57,989 nucleotides of DNA, from contig JAEINX010000007.1 of NCBI GenBank assembly GCA_016342645.1, forward strand, positions 1 through 57,989, written 5' to 3'. This document shows positions 26,565-35,906 of this stretch, piece after piece. The notes beneath the pieces were generated by a model that had not been told where the DNA came from, made no database searches, and worked only from the letters and a program-made list of their open reading frames with translations. The DNA comes from Bacteroidales bacterium. Lineage in GTDB: Bacteria; Bacteroidota; Bacteroidia; Bacteroidales; JAEINX01. The first letter of the stretch is position 1. Each line of letters opens with the position of its first letter. The position numbers were made by a program, and so were the translations under genes.

Positions 26565-26566
26565 TT

Positions 26567-27940
26567 TTAAAGTTTTCTGACTTCATTTTTAAATTGCCAT
26601 CCCCGATCTTCATAATTTTCAAATAAATCGAAGCTTGCACAGGCCGGTGACAATATCACAACATCGTTTGGCAAACCAAAAGACAAAGCAATTTCGACTG
26701 CTTCGCCCATTGAAATTGTATCAATAATTGAATTCACATCATCGGCAAATGCATTTCTGATTTTGCTATTATTAAGACCTAAACAAATAATTGCTTTAAC
26801 TTTTTCTTTTACTAAAGGCCGTAATTTTCTATAATCATTTCCTTTATCTATTCCACCGGCAATCCAAATTATATGTTTGCCCGGTTTATCACTTGTTTCT
26901 AAAGCATACCATGCAGAATTTACATTAGTTGCCTTTGAATCATTAATAAATTCTATTCCATGAATACTTGCCACGTATTCCAATCGATGCTCAACATTTT
27001 GAAAATCTGATAAGCTTTCTTTAATGTTATCTTTACGAATTTCAAAAGTGCGCGACACAATTCCTGCTGCCATCGAATTATACAAATTGTGTTTGCCTTG
27101 AAGGGCTAAATTTTCTAATGTTATATTCATTATTTTTGAATTAATTCTAATTATAAACTCACTTTTTATAATTTTTCCTTTTTCGATTTTCTTTAGAAAT
27201 GCCCCATCAGTTTTTAGGCATTTTTTAATCGAAAAAGGAAAACATTTTGCATTAATTTTTCTTTTCGTTATCTCATGACTTGATACTTTATCGTCTAAGC
27301 AATAAATGAAATAGTCATTTTTAGTTTGATTTTGAAGAATTCGGAACTTGGAATCAATATAATTTTGAAAACTGTTATTATATCTGTCGAGATGATCGGG
27401 AGTTATGTTTGTTATAACTGCTGTATCAGCTTTGAAATCATACATCCCATCAAGTTGAAAACTGCTTATTTCGAGGACATAATAATCAAAATTGCGTGTT
27501 GCAACTTGCATTGCGAAACTTTGCCCGATGTTTCCGGCTATTGCGACATTTAATCCAGCATTTTTTAAAATATGATGGATAAGAAGCGATGTCGTTGTTT
27601 TACCATTACTTCCGGTAACACAAATCAAAGTTGCATCAGTATAACGTCCGGCAAATTCAATCTCCGAAATAATTGGAATTCCTTTTTTTATAATTTTCTT
27701 AATTATTGGAATATTATCAGGGATTCCCGGGCTTTTAATTATTTCATCGGCACTTAAAATTTTATCATCCGAATGTTTTCCTTCTTCAAATTTTATTTCA
27801 TAATGTAAAAGAACGTCTTTATATTTTTTTTTAATTTTTGCTTTATCGGATAGAAATACTTCAAAGCCTTTATTTTTAGCCAACACTGAAGCCCCTACTC
27901 CACTTTCGCCACCTCCTAATATGACTTTTAGTTTTTTCAA
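26567..27940 (-). CDS. murD: UDP-N-acetylmuramoylalanine--D-glutamate ligase MurD
   Basis: MurD adds D-glutamate to UDP-MurNAc-L-Ala. The 457-residue protein has the N-terminal glycine-rich region VILGGGESGVGASVLA, the ATP loop VTGSNGKTTT (about 108-117), the NITPDHLDRYNNSFQNYIDSK segment that supplies the carbamylated-lysine region, and the C-terminal ligase motifs FINDSKATNVNSAWYAL and ILSPACASFDLFENYEDRG. Its length and motifs are normal. It lies 35 bp after mraY and 2 bp before ftsW. Confidence 0.96.
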   Translation of the reverse strand: MKKLKVILGGGESGVGASVLAKNKGFEVFLSDKAKIKKKYKDVLLHYEIKFEEGKHSDDKILSADEIIKSPGIPDNIPIIKKIIKKGIPIISEIEFAGRYTDATLICVTGSNGKTTTSLLIHHILKNAGLNVAIAGNIGQSFAMQVATRNFDYYVLEISSFQLDGMYDFKADTAVITNITPDHLDRYNNSFQNYIDSKFRILQNQTKNDYFIYCLDDKVSSHEITKRKINAKCFPFSIKKCLKTDGAFLKKIEKGKIIKSEFIIRINSKIMNITLENLALQGKHNLYNSMAAGIVSRTFEIRKDNIKESLSDFQNVEHRLEYVASIHGIEFINDSKATNVNSAWYALETSDKPGKHIIWIAGGIDKGNDYRKLRPLVKEKVKAIICLGLNNSKIRNAFADDVNSIIDTISMGEAVEIALSFGLPNDVVILSPACASFDLFENYEDRGWQFKNEVRKL

Positions 27941-27975
27941 TTTCCATAAGTTAATTCAATTATTATTTTATTTAA

Positions 27976-29211
27976 TTATCTAAGTTTTAATGTTATAATT
28001 GTTAATACTGCCAACATGATTCCAATAATCATAAATCGTTGAACTATTTTTGGTTCTGCATAACCGAGTTTTTGATAATGATGATGAAGCGGAGACATTT
28101 TAAAAATTCTTTTCCCTGCTCCATGTTTTCGTTTTGTATATTTGAAATAACTAACCTGCATCATTACCGAAAGACTTTCAATCAGGAATATTCCACATAG
28201 AATCGGGATTAAAAGTTCTTTACGAATAATTATTGCAAAAACTGCAATAATTCCACCTATAGCCAAGCTTCCGGTGTCGCCCATAAATACCTGGGCAGGA
28301 TATGTGTTATACCATAGAAATCCGATAGTTGCACCAACAAAAGCACTAATAAAAATTGCAAGTTCACCGGTATTTGGGATAAACATTATGTTCAAATAAT
28401 TTGAAAATATTATATTACCGGAAACCCATGCCAAAATTGCAAGGGTTGCACCAATTATCGCTGAAGTCCCTGCTGCAAGGCCATCAACACCATCGGTTAA
28501 ATTGCTACCGTTCGATACGCCAACAATTATTAGTATCACGATTGGGATAAAAATTATAAACGACCATTTTTCGTAACCATCTCCAAGCCACGATAATAAA
28601 ATTGAATAATCGAATTCATTATTCTTTACGAAAGGAATTGTTGTTTTTGTTGATTTTTGAGAATTACTTGAGAAAGCATTGATGTTTTCGGTTTGTAATT
28701 CTTCAGTAATAACAGTTTCACTTGATATTTTTTCTCTAATAATAATATTGTCGTTATAAAGCATCGTAATCCCAACTACCAATCCAAGAGTTACTTGTCC
28801 TAAAATTTTAAATTTTCCTGCAAGCCCTTTTTTGTCTTTCTTAAAAACTTTAATATAATCATCAACAAATCCGATGATTCCAAGCCAGAATGTTGTAAAA
28901 AGCATCAACAAAATGTAAATATTGTCGAGTTTGGCAAACAGCAAAGTTGGGATAATGATTGCACCAAGAATAATTAAACCTCCCATTGTCGGTGTTCCAG
29001 TTTTTTGGATTTGTCCATCAAGGCCCAAATCTCTAACTGTTTCACCAACTTGTTTTTTTATTAACAAATTGATCAGGCTTTTCCCAAAAAATAATGAAAT
29101 CAACAATGAGCTTATTATTGCTAATGAAGCCCTGAATGAAATATATTGAAACACTTGAGCTCCGGGGAAACTAAATGTATTTTCAAGATATTCGAATAAA
29201 TAATATATCAT
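27976..29211 (-). CDS. mraY: Phospho-N-acetylmuramoyl-pentapeptide transferase MraY
   Basis: MraY makes lipid I by moving phospho-MurNAc-pentapeptide onto undecaprenyl phosphate at the inner membrane. The 411-residue protein has about ten membrane helices. Motifs include [10 protein letters not shown] (about 70-79), [14 protein letters not shown] (the DD pair), [17 protein letters not shown] (the NLTDGxDGL motif) and [13 protein letters not shown]. Compared with the E. coli enzyme there is a roughly 60-residue insertion around 160-215 rich in polar residues, which I recall as common in Bacteroidota. It begins 3 bp after murE. Confidence 0.97.
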   Translation of the reverse strand: MIYYLFEYLENTFSFPGAQVFQYISFRASLAIISSLLISLFFGKSLINLLIKKQVGETVRDLGLDGQIQKTGTPTMGGLIILGAIIIPTLLFAKLDNIYILLMLFTTFWLGIIGFVDDYIKVFKKDKKGLAGKFKILGQVTLGLVVGITMLYNDNIIIREKISSETVITEELQTENINAFSSNSQKSTKTTIPFVKNNEFDYSILLSWLGDGYEKWSFIIFIPIVILIIVGVSNGSNLTDGVDGLAAGTSAIIGATLAILAWVSGNIIFSNYLNIMFIPNTGELAIFISAFVGATIGFLWYNTYPAQVFMGDTGSLAIGGIIAVFAIIIRKELLIPILCGIFLIESLSVMMQVSYFKYTKRKHGAGKRIFKMSPLHHHYQKLGYAEPKIVQRFMIIGIMLAVLTIITLKLR

Positions 29212-29214
29212 GAT

Positions 29215-30681
29215 TTATTCAGCATTATTAGTTAACAATATTTTTTTCACAATTTTTTTATCATCAAATGGATATTTCACACCTTTAATGATTTGATATT
29301 TCTCATGTCCTTTACCGGCAACTAAAATAATATCACCGCTATTTGTCAGAGCACATGCTGCTTTAATGGCTTCTTTTCGGTCGATTATAGAAATCACTTT
29401 TTTATTATAATGAACATCAACTCCTACCTTCATTTGATCAATAATTTTTTGAGGGTCCTCTGATCTTGGATTATCGGAAGTTAGTATAACTCTATCGCTT
29501 GACTCGCATGCAATTTTTGCCATCAGTCGTCTCTTTTCCTTATCTCTATCTCCTCCGGCACCAACAACACAAATCACTTTGCTATTGAGAGATTTAATTC
29601 TTTGAATCACGTCCAATACATTTTTCAAAGCATCGGGAGTGTGAGCGTAGTCGATTATTGCAATTTTCTTTTCGGGACAATTTATAATATCGAATCTTCC
29701 TTCGGCAGGTTTCAAATTACTTAAATTTTGTAAAATTTCTGATTTATCTAAACTAAGTAAAATTGCTGATGCGTAAACTGCAAGAAGATTATAAGCATTG
29801 AAATCACCGACAAGTTTAAACCAAACTTCAACACCGTCAATATTTAATTGTAAACCTTCAAATTGATCTTCAAGAATTTTGCTTTTAAAATCGGAAGCAG
29901 ATTTTAAACTGTAGGTATATTTTTTTGCTTTTGTATTTTGAAGAATGATTTTTCCATTTTTATCATCAATATTTGATAATGCAAAAGCATTTGGATGTAA
30001 ATAGTCGAAGAATTTCTTTTTAGTTTTTAAATATTCTTTAAATGTTTTATGATAGTCCAAATGATCGTGAGTGATGTTTGTGAAAACTCCACCGGCAAAC
30101 TCCAAGCCTGCAATTCTGTTTTGATCAATAGAATGAGAGCTTACTTCCATAAAACAATATTCACAATTGTTTTCAATCATTTGATTTAGCAAACTATTGA
30201 TTTGTAAAGCATCAGCAGTTGTGTGAGAAGAAAGAACAATTTTTTCATTAACAATATTTTGTATTGTTGAAAGCATTCCTGAAGCAAAACCCATGGATTT
30301 AAATAATTGATATAATAAATCCACAATTGTAGTTTTTCCATTTGTTCCGGTAACACCGATAAGCTTTAGTTTCGAAGAAGGATTGTCAAAGAAATTAGAT
30401 GCAATTATACCCAAAGCATAACTGCTTTTTTTTGTAAGGAGATAGCATACATGTTTTTCGATTACACTTGGAATTTCTTCACACACAACGGCAATAGCAC
30501 CATTTTTAATAGCTTGGTTGATATAATTATGGCCATCAACTGAGCAACCTTTTACAGCAACGAATAAATCTCCTTTCTCAACTTTTTGCGAGTTAAATTC
30601 AATTGAAGAAATTTCAATATCAATTGCCCCATAACTTGCAATTAGTTCTACACCTTTTATTATTTCAGTAATTTTTTTCAA
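29215..30681 (-). CDS. murE: UDP-MurNAc-tripeptide ligase MurE (meso-DAP type)
   Basis: MurE adds the third residue to the peptidoglycan stem peptide. The 488-residue protein shows the MurE-type N-terminus (FNSQKVEKGDLFVAVKG), the ATP loop VTGTNGKTT (110-118), THDHLDYHKTFKEYLKTK with the lysine region, and GHEKYQ near the C-terminus. The specificity loop reads DNPR (403-406), the motif that contacts meso-diaminopimelate in E. coli MurE, so the stem peptide is predicted to carry meso-DAP. It starts 9 bp after the penicillin-binding protein gene. Confidence 0.96.
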   Translation of the reverse strand: MKKITEIIKGVELIASYGAIDIEISSIEFNSQKVEKGDLFVAVKGCSVDGHNYINQAIKNGAIAVVCEEIPSVIEKHVCYLLTKKSSYALGIIASNFFDNPSSKLKLIGVTGTNGKTTIVDLLYQLFKSMGFASGMLSTIQNIVNEKIVLSSHTTADALQINSLLNQMIENNCEYCFMEVSSHSIDQNRIAGLEFAGGVFTNITHDHLDYHKTFKEYLKTKKKFFDYLHPNAFALSNIDDKNGKIILQNTKAKKYTYSLKSASDFKSKILEDQFEGLQLNIDGVEVWFKLVGDFNAYNLLAVYASAILLSLDKSEILQNLSNLKPAEGRFDIINCPEKKIAIIDYAHTPDALKNVLDVIQRIKSLNSKVICVVGAGGDRDKEKRRLMAKIACESSDRVILTSDNPRSEDPQKIIDQMKVGVDVHYNKKVISIIDRKEAIKAACALTNSGDIILVAGKGHEKYQIIKGVKYPFDDKKIVKKILLTNNAE

Positions 30682-30690
30682 TTTCTATTT

Positions 30691-32802
30691 TTAAGTTGTT
30701 TTGAGGTTTAAAATAATCTCTCTTCCTTTTGTAACCGGTGTACCTGCTTTAATTGATTGATGTTTAACGATTCCCCTACCTTCAATTTTTGGATTTAAAC
30801 CAATTGATTCGAGAAGGAAAATTGCATCTTTTGCACTCATTCCCATTACGTTAGGTATTGTTTCGGTTTTAATATTTTTTGATTCTAATTTTATTTTATC
30901 ATTATAAAAAGAACTTGCGACCCATTCGTTTGTTGAATTTGCCGAATCGAAGACAAATCCGAGATCATGGTAAAAAACCTGCAAATCTTCCTGGTTTCCG
31001 GTTTTAACTAAAGGGGCTGATAGTTTAATTTCCTCTTCATCATTTATGTAATGAATATTTAAGCTATTTGCATAAACTTTATCTGAAATTTCTTTAAACA
31101 CCGGAGCTGCTACCGAACTTCCATAATAATATCCGGCAGTTGGTTTGCTAATTACAACAATACAAGAGTATTGAGGTGATTCGGCAGGAAAATATCCTAC
31201 AAAAGTTGAATTGTAATTCTCCTTATCATAACCTTGATTTCTGTTCGCAATTTGGGCTGTACCTGTTTTACCGGCAATCTTATATACTGAATTTTTAATC
31301 CTTTTCGCCGTTCCAACTTCAACAACTCCTTCTAATAAACTTTGAAGTGTATCAATAGTTGAAGATGAACATATTGATTTATTTATCAAAACAGGTTCAA
31401 AGACTTCAAGTGTTTTTCCTCCTTGTTGTATTTCCTTAACAAACAAAGGCTTCATCATCTTCCCTCGATTTGCAATTGAATTATAAAAGGTTAAAATTTG
31501 TAAAGGAGTCAACGTTAATTCATAACCTATCGACATCCAAGGAAGTGAGGTTCCATACCAATATTGTTTATTATCAGGATGTTTGATAACCGGATTTGAC
31601 TCACCTGCAATTTCAATTCCCAATGATTTATTTAATGAAATATCATAAAGTTTTTCGATAAATTTTTCCGGATGATCTTTATAAGCATCGTAAATAATTT
31701 TTGAAATTCCTACATTGGATGAAAGCTGAAAAGCTTCCCTGCAAGTAATTTTTCCATCTTTGATTTTATGGGCATCGCGCATGGTACGATTGTAATACAC
31801 TTTCCATCCGTCACCTGTATCGATTGTGTCGGATAAATTAACTTTTTCGTCATCCAAGGCAACCAACATTGAAGCAAGTTTGAAAGTTGAACCGGGTTCA
31901 ACACTTTCGTGGATAGCATAATTATAAATTTCTTTATATATTTTATCGGTAGAATCATATTGAAGATTTGCAATTGCTTTAACAAAACCTGTTTCCACTT
32001 CCATCAAAACAGCACAACCTTGGTAAGCTTTATGTTGTTCGAGATGCCGCATCAAAGCATTTTCGGCAACATCCTGAAAATTCACATTAATGCTTGTAAC
32101 AATATCTTTTCCACGTTTCGGTTCAATTTCCGACTCATTATGAATGGGTTTCCAATCTCCATTACTTATTCTTCTTCTTAATTGTTTTCCTTTTGCACCT
32201 TGTAAAATATCTGAATAAGCACCCTCAATTCCAACGAAAAATTCTTTCGTTTTATTTTCAAAACCAATGGTTCGTTTTGCAAGGATTGAATAAGGAAGTT
32301 TTCTTCTGGTTTTTTGGTGTACAATAAGTCCGCCGCTATATTTCCCCTGCCTCAAAATCGGAAATTGTTTTAGTTTTTTCAATTCCGAATATGTTGCGGC
32401 TCTTTTCAGTAATAAATACCTGTTTTTCTTTCTGTTCTTTTGTAAATATCTTTTATATTCAGATTTTGATTTATCTTTAAATAGTCTTGAAAGACAAAAA
32501 GCAAGTGAATCGATTTTTTCATTAAAAACAGCCTTGGAAATTAAAGGAGAAGCAACATCCATTCTGATTTCGAATATTGGAATGGAAGTAGCTAAAAGAC
32601 TTCCATCATCAGCAAAAATATTTCCTCTTGCAGCATCTATTGAAAAATATCTCATTTCTTGTTTTTGGGCCTTGAGCATTAATTGGTCGCCTTCGTATAT
32701 TTGGATCAAAACAAGTTTTCCTATGACTATTAATGCAAAAATCATTACACTGAAATAGGTCAGATAAATTCGCCATAGTATGTCTCTTTTAATGTCTTTC
32801 AA
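30691..32802 (-). CDS. ftsI: Division-specific transpeptidase FtsI/PBP3 with PASTA domain
   Basis: This class B penicillin-binding protein cross-links septal peptidoglycan and is the partner of FtsW. The 703-residue protein has an N-terminal membrane helix (about 13-35), a pedestal domain (about 50-230), and a transpeptidase domain with the SxxK motif STFK (305-308), SSN (361-363) and KTGT (512-515). After a linker it ends in one PASTA domain (TIPNVMGMSAKDAIFLLES onward, about 635-703), usual for Bacteroidota FtsI and possibly binding peptidoglycan. It lies between the ftsL-like gene and murE. Confidence 0.95.
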   Translation of the reverse strand: MKDIKRDILWRIYLTYFSVMIFALIVIGKLVLIQIYEGDQLMLKAQKQEMRYFSIDAARGNIFADDGSLLATSIPIFEIRMDVASPLISKAVFNEKIDSLAFCLSRLFKDKSKSEYKRYLQKNRKKNRYLLLKRAATYSELKKLKQFPILRQGKYSGGLIVHQKTRRKLPYSILAKRTIGFENKTKEFFVGIEGAYSDILQGAKGKQLRRRISNGDWKPIHNESEIEPKRGKDIVTSINVNFQDVAENALMRHLEQHKAYQGCAVLMEVETGFVKAIANLQYDSTDKIYKEIYNYAIHESVEPGSTFKLASMLVALDDEKVNLSDTIDTGDGWKVYYNRTMRDAHKIKDGKITCREAFQLSSNVGISKIIYDAYKDHPEKFIEKLYDISLNKSLGIEIAGESNPVIKHPDNKQYWYGTSLPWMSIGYELTLTPLQILTFYNSIANRGKMMKPLFVKEIQQGGKTLEVFEPVLINKSICSSSTIDTLQSLLEGVVEVGTAKRIKNSVYKIAGKTGTAQIANRNQGYDKENYNSTFVGYFPAESPQYSCIVVISKPTAGYYYGSSVAAPVFKEISDKVYANSLNIHYINDEEEIKLSAPLVKTGNQEDLQVFYHDLGFVFDSANSTNEWVASSFYNDKIKLESKNIKTETIPNVMGMSAKDAIFLLESIGLNPKIEGRGIVKHQSIKAGTPVTKGREIILNLKTT

Positions 32803-32858
32803 ACTTCTTTTATTTATTTTTTCGATTTTCTCGGAATTGATTATTATTTCAAATTATT

Positions 32859-33233
32859 TTACTTTTTTTTAACAAATATTTTATATGGAGGAGTTGTCGA
32901 TTCTTTTATCCCCTTTGATTTTAGCCTATCAGCCAAACTTGATTGTTTCGTCAATTCCATTAATTCTGATTTTGTATTTATATATTCAAATCTTAATTCA
33001 TTTACTTGATTTTGTTTGCTTTGAATTTGTCGTATCAATTTTTCTCCGTAATAGGTGTTTCCAATGTAAATAACTGCAAGGCTCGTAATAAACAAAAGGA
33101 AAGGTAAAAGTCTAATCGACTTTTTTTTAGTAAGAAATTCTCCATTAATGACATTGTGCAAAGATTTACTTACCGGATTTTCCTTATCCGATTTTTTATG
33201 CTTTATTTTAAATTTATTTGCCTTTGCTGCCAT
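32859..33233 (-). CDS. FtsL-like divisome protein
   Basis: This 124-residue protein fills the FtsL slot between rsmH (2 bp away) and ftsI. It has a charged cytoplasmic N-terminus, one membrane helix (LLPFLLFITSLAVIYIGNTYY, about 43-63) and a periplasmic stretch with coiled-coil character (IRQIQSKQNQVNELRFEY). This is the topology of FtsL/FtsL-like proteins, which with FtsB and FtsQ activate FtsWI. Sequence similarity in this family is minimal, so the call rests on topology, size and position. Confidence 0.82.
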   Translation of the reverse strand: MAAKANKFKIKHKKSDKENPVSKSLHNVINGEFLTKKKSIRLLPFLLFITSLAVIYIGNTYYGEKLIRQIQSKQNQVNELRFEYINTKSELMELTKQSSLADRLKSKGIKESTTPPYKIFVKKK

Positions 33234-33235
33234 GA

Positions 33236-34129
33236 TTAAATTTTTTCTGCAATTCTCAATTTTGCACTTCTTGCTCTGCTGTTTTTTTCAATCTCTTTCT
33301 CAGATGCAATTATTGGTTTTTTAGTTATAAGCTTGAATGGAGTTTGAGGAACACCAAAAAAATCTTTTTCAATATTTCCCTGAAGGTTTCCCGACCTGAA
33401 AAAATTCTTTATCAACCTATCTTCCAATGAATGATATGAAATTACAACAAACCTTCCTCCCGGACGGAGCACATCTCTTGATTGAAGAAGCATTTCTCGT
33501 AATGAATCCAATTCGTCATTGACTTCAATTCGCAAAGCCTGAAAGACTTTTGCGAGATATTTGTTTTCTTTTTCTTTTGGAATACATGTGGAAATCAGTT
33601 CTTTAAAACCTGTTATTGAGGCAATTTTTTGATCCTTGCGTTTCTCAACAATTAAACTTGCCAATTTTGAAGAATTATGTATTTCACCAAATTTGAAAAA
33701 CATTTCTTTCAATTTCTCTTTAGGATACTCATTAAGAATGTTTTTAGCATCAAATTTATTCTTTCTATCCATCCTTAAATCCAGGTCTCCTTCAAATCTT
33801 ATCGAAAAGCCTCTCTCCGGATTATCGAATTGAAAAGATGAAACTCCGAGGTCGGCAATAATACCATCAACAGGAATGGCTTTATAAAACCTTAAAAAAT
33901 TCTTTAAATACCTGAAATTATTATTTACAAAAATCACTCTTTTATCATCGGGTAAGTTCCTTTCTGCATCTTCGTCCTGATCAAATACAATCAGCTTACC
34001 ATCGCTTAAATGATTTAGTATTTCACTTGAATGGCCTCCACCACCAAAGGTTGTATCAACATATATGCCATTAGGTTTAATGCTTAGGCCAAAAACACTT
34101 TCATTTATTAAAACAGGATTGTGATACAT
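33236..34129 (-). CDS. rsmH: 16S rRNA (cytosine-N4) methyltransferase RsmH
   Basis: RsmH (MraW) methylates N4 of C1402 in 16S rRNA in the ribosomal P site. The 297-residue protein has MYHNPVLINESV at its start, the SAM-binding loop TFGGGGHS (about 27-34), FDQDEDA, GIIADLGVSSFQFDNPERGF, and the C-terminal motif RFVVISYHSLEDRLIKNFF. The frame opens at a GTG at 34159, inside the end of mraZ; the ATG at 34129 gives the family N-terminus and is used, leaving 10 bp to the mraZ stop. Confidence 0.96.
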   Translation of the reverse strand: MYHNPVLINESVFGLSIKPNGIYVDTTFGGGGHSSEILNHLSDGKLIVFDQDEDAERNLPDDKRVIFVNNNFRYLKNFLRFYKAIPVDGIIADLGVSSFQFDNPERGFSIRFEGDLDLRMDRKNKFDAKNILNEYPKEKLKEMFFKFGEIHNSSKLASLIVEKRKDQKIASITGFKELISTCIPKEKENKYLAKVFQALRIEVNDELDSLREMLLQSRDVLRPGGRFVVISYHSLEDRLIKNFFRSGNLQGNIEKDFFGVPQTPFKLITKKPIIASEKEIEKNSRARSAKLRIAEKI

Positions 34130-34139
34130 TTTTGATTTA

Positions 34140-34598
34140 TTATTCAATTTCAAAATCACCCATAACTTCTTCAGCTAAATCAGCAAGATCCTCGGCATCA
34201 TAATAAACAACCTTTTCATATTCCTCTTTATCCCAAATCTCAATTTTGTTCACCACTGAAGCTAAAACTATTTCTTTTTTTATCTCACTGAAATTAATCA
34301 AGTTTTTTGGAATCAATAGTCTGCCTGCATTATCCAATTCAATGGTTTTTACTCCCGCCATAAATTTCCTAATGAAATCAACATTCTTTTTTCTGAAGCG
34401 ATTAAGTTTGTTAATTCTTGTACTTTCAATATTCCACTCCGACATTGGATACAATTCAAGGCATTTTTGAAAAACACTTCGTTTGATTACAAAACCGGCC
34501 TTAATTTCAGAGGCTAATTGTGTTCTGAAAGCCGATGGAAACAACAATCTGCCTTTTGCATCGACTTTGCATTCATACGTCCCTATTATCCTTACCAC
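34140..34598 (-). CDS. mraZ: Transcriptional regulator MraZ
   Basis: MraZ is an AbrB-fold regulator found at the head of most dcw clusters, where it binds repeats in its own promoter. The protein has two MraZ half-domains: IGTYECKVDAKGRLLFPSAF at the N-terminus and VKTIELDNAGRLLIPKNL in the middle. The frame is open back to a GTG at 34643, but that codon lies inside the repeat operator. A GTG at 34598 gives the usual family start (VVRIIGTYECK), so a 152-residue protein is proposed. It is the first gene of the dcw transcript. Confidence 0.93.
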   Translation of the reverse strand: MVRIIGTYECKVDAKGRLLFPSAFRTQLASEIKAGFVIKRSVFQKCLELYPMSEWNIESTRINKLNRFRKKNVDFIRKFMAGVKTIELDNAGRLLIPKNLINFSEIKKEIVLASVVNKIEIWDKEEYEKVVYYDAEDLADLAEEVMGDFEIE

Positions 34599-34639
34599 AG
34601 ATTTTTTATTTTTTGGGTGTAAATATAGCAATAAATTTC

Positions 34640-34663
34640 CCACAAATTTCCACTTTTTACCAC
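34640..34663 (-). promoter_or_regulatory. Probable MraZ operator: three GTGG repeats with 10-bp period
   Basis: Read on the minus strand, GTGGTAAAAA, GTGGAAATTT and GTGGGAAATT follow one another directly, so GTGG recurs every 10 bp (34663, 34653 and 34643). MraZ binds three or four short G-rich direct repeats with this one-turn spacing in other bacteria (TGGGN in E. coli, AAAGTG-type boxes in mollicutes). The position, about 40 bp upstream of the proposed mraZ start, fits autoregulation. Confidence 0.75.
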
Positions 34664-34770
34664 TTGTTAATAATTTTTTTTTACATTTTTTTATTAATAT
34701 TTGTAAAGATCACATAATATACTCATTTACTTGCGTTTAAATTTACATTTGTAAAATTATTTTTTTAAGA

Positions 34771-34801
34771 ATTTTATTAATAAAAAATTCATTAATAAAA
34801 T
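34771..34801. repeat. Perfect 11-bp inverted repeat
   Basis: ATTTTATTAAT (34771-34781) and ATTAATAAAAT (34791-34801) are exact reverse complements separated by 9 bases. The sequence is pure A/T, so chance is a real alternative, but it lies in the divergent control region. Confidence 0.45.
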
Positions 34802-34921
34802 TGGAAGTAAATTCATTTAGTGAAAATATTTATGAACAATTGAAATCGTTTAATTTAAAAGAAATGAGTCCTAAAATCCTATTATTTCCACTGCAATTAT
34901 TATTGTGTTTAGAATAATAGT

Positions 34922-34929
34922 TAACTTTG
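34922..34929 (+). promoter_or_regulatory. TAnnTTTG promoter box
   Basis: TAACTTTG matches the Bacteroidota -7 consensus and is followed after three bases by CAAAGTAA, making a near-palindrome. ATTG at 34902-34905 is a possible, slightly close -33 element. The leader to the ATG at 35026 would be about 90 nt. Confidence 0.4.
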
Positions 34930-35025
34930 CTACAAAGTAATTGGAGAATTTGCTTTTTATAGAAGCTTGTTATGAAATACTTTTTAAAAGGATGAGAAAT
35001 TATTAAAGGCTTTTTTACTAAAAAA

Positions 35026-35883
35026 ATGGATATTCAAAACGAGACAGAAAAACGAGACGAAATAAAAAAAGAATTTCTCAATATTAAGAAAATTTTTTAC
35101 AACAAAAGTCCGTCCATAGCTAAAATGGTTCCCAAGCTTGTTTATAATTATTTAAAAAAAATTATCCATGAATCCGAGCTAAATGAATTGATTTATAATA
35201 ATAAAGATAAATTTGATTTTGATCTAATTAATTCGCTTCTTGAAGAATTTCAAATTAAGATAGTTGTAAAAGGTTTAGAAAATGTATCTTCCACAGGCAG
35301 AAATATAATTGCTTCCAATCATCCTTTAGGAGGATTTGACGGTTTAGCTTTAATGAGTGTTGTTGGGAAAATCAGAAAAGATATAGTTTTTCCGGTAAAT
35401 GATTTATTGATGAATTTACCGAATATTAAAAATTTATTTATTCCGATTAATAAGCATGGAAGTAATGCAGAAAACGTGATAATTATTAATGACACTTTTG
35501 CTTCCGATGTTATGATTTTATTTTTCCCCGCAGGCTTAGTTTCACGAAAACAATCAGGTAAAATCCTTGACTTAGAATGGAAAAAGACTTTTATAACAAA
35601 AGCAAAAAGATTTAAAAGAGATGTTATTCCAACATTTATTGATGGACGCAATTCAAATTTTTTCTATAATCTTGCTAACCTCCGAAAATTTCTTGGAATA
35701 AAATCAAATATAGAGATGTTGTATTTATCTGATGAAATCTTTAAACAAAAAAACAAAACAATAAATATTGTTTTTGGAAAACCAATATCTTATTTAAAAT
35801 TTGATAAAACAAAATCGGATCAAAAGTGGGCTGAGATAGTCAAAAAGGAAGCTTATTCACTCGCAAAATTCATAACAATTTAA
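35026..35883 (+). CDS. PlsC-family lysophospholipid acyltransferase (GlsA/OlsA-like)
   Basis: This 285-residue protein is a PlsC-family acyltransferase. The catalytic block is ASNHPLGGFDG (H99 to D105, an HX5D rather than the usual HX4D spacing, which I recall from this subgroup). FPAGLVSRKQSG (about 172-183) is the glycerol-phosphate/lyso-lipid binding block, and PTFIDGRNSNFFY is the third motif. The next gene, 23 bp downstream, is an OlsB/GlsB-type N-acyltransferase. In Bacteroides such a pair (glsB-glsA) makes glycine lipids by N-acylation of an amino acid followed by O-acylation; this protein would do the O-acylation. The exact amino-acid head group cannot be read from sequence. Confidence 0.82.
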   Translation: MDIQNETEKRDEIKKEFLNIKKIFYNKSPSIAKMVPKLVYNYLKKIIHESELNELIYNNKDKFDFDLINSLLEEFQIKIVVKGLENVSSTGRNIIASNHPLGGFDGLALMSVVGKIRKDIVFPVNDLLMNLPNIKNLFIPINKHGSNAENVIIINDTFASDVMILFFPAGLVSRKQSGKILDLEWKKTFITKAKRFKRDVIPTFIDGRNSNFFYNLANLRKFLGIKSNIEMLYLSDEIFKQKNKTINIVFGKPISYLKFDKTKSDQKWAEIVKKEAYSLAKFITI

Positions 35884-35906
35884 TAGAAAATTTCTAAGAA
35901 TAAATT

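Larger units (their letters stand above)
34664..35025. other. Divergent intergenic region between mraZ and the acyltransferase genes
   Basis: No gene was found. The AT-rich stretch contains a short palindrome (TTTACA-TT-TGTAAA, 34742-34755), an 11-bp perfect inverted repeat (34771-34801) and a TAnnTTTG box for the plus-strand genes (34922-34929). No clear -7 box was found for mraZ. Confidence 0.5.

Noticed and set aside
34130-34159. GTG start for RsmH inside mraZ
   Set aside because: The ATG at 34129 gives the standard MYHNPVL start.
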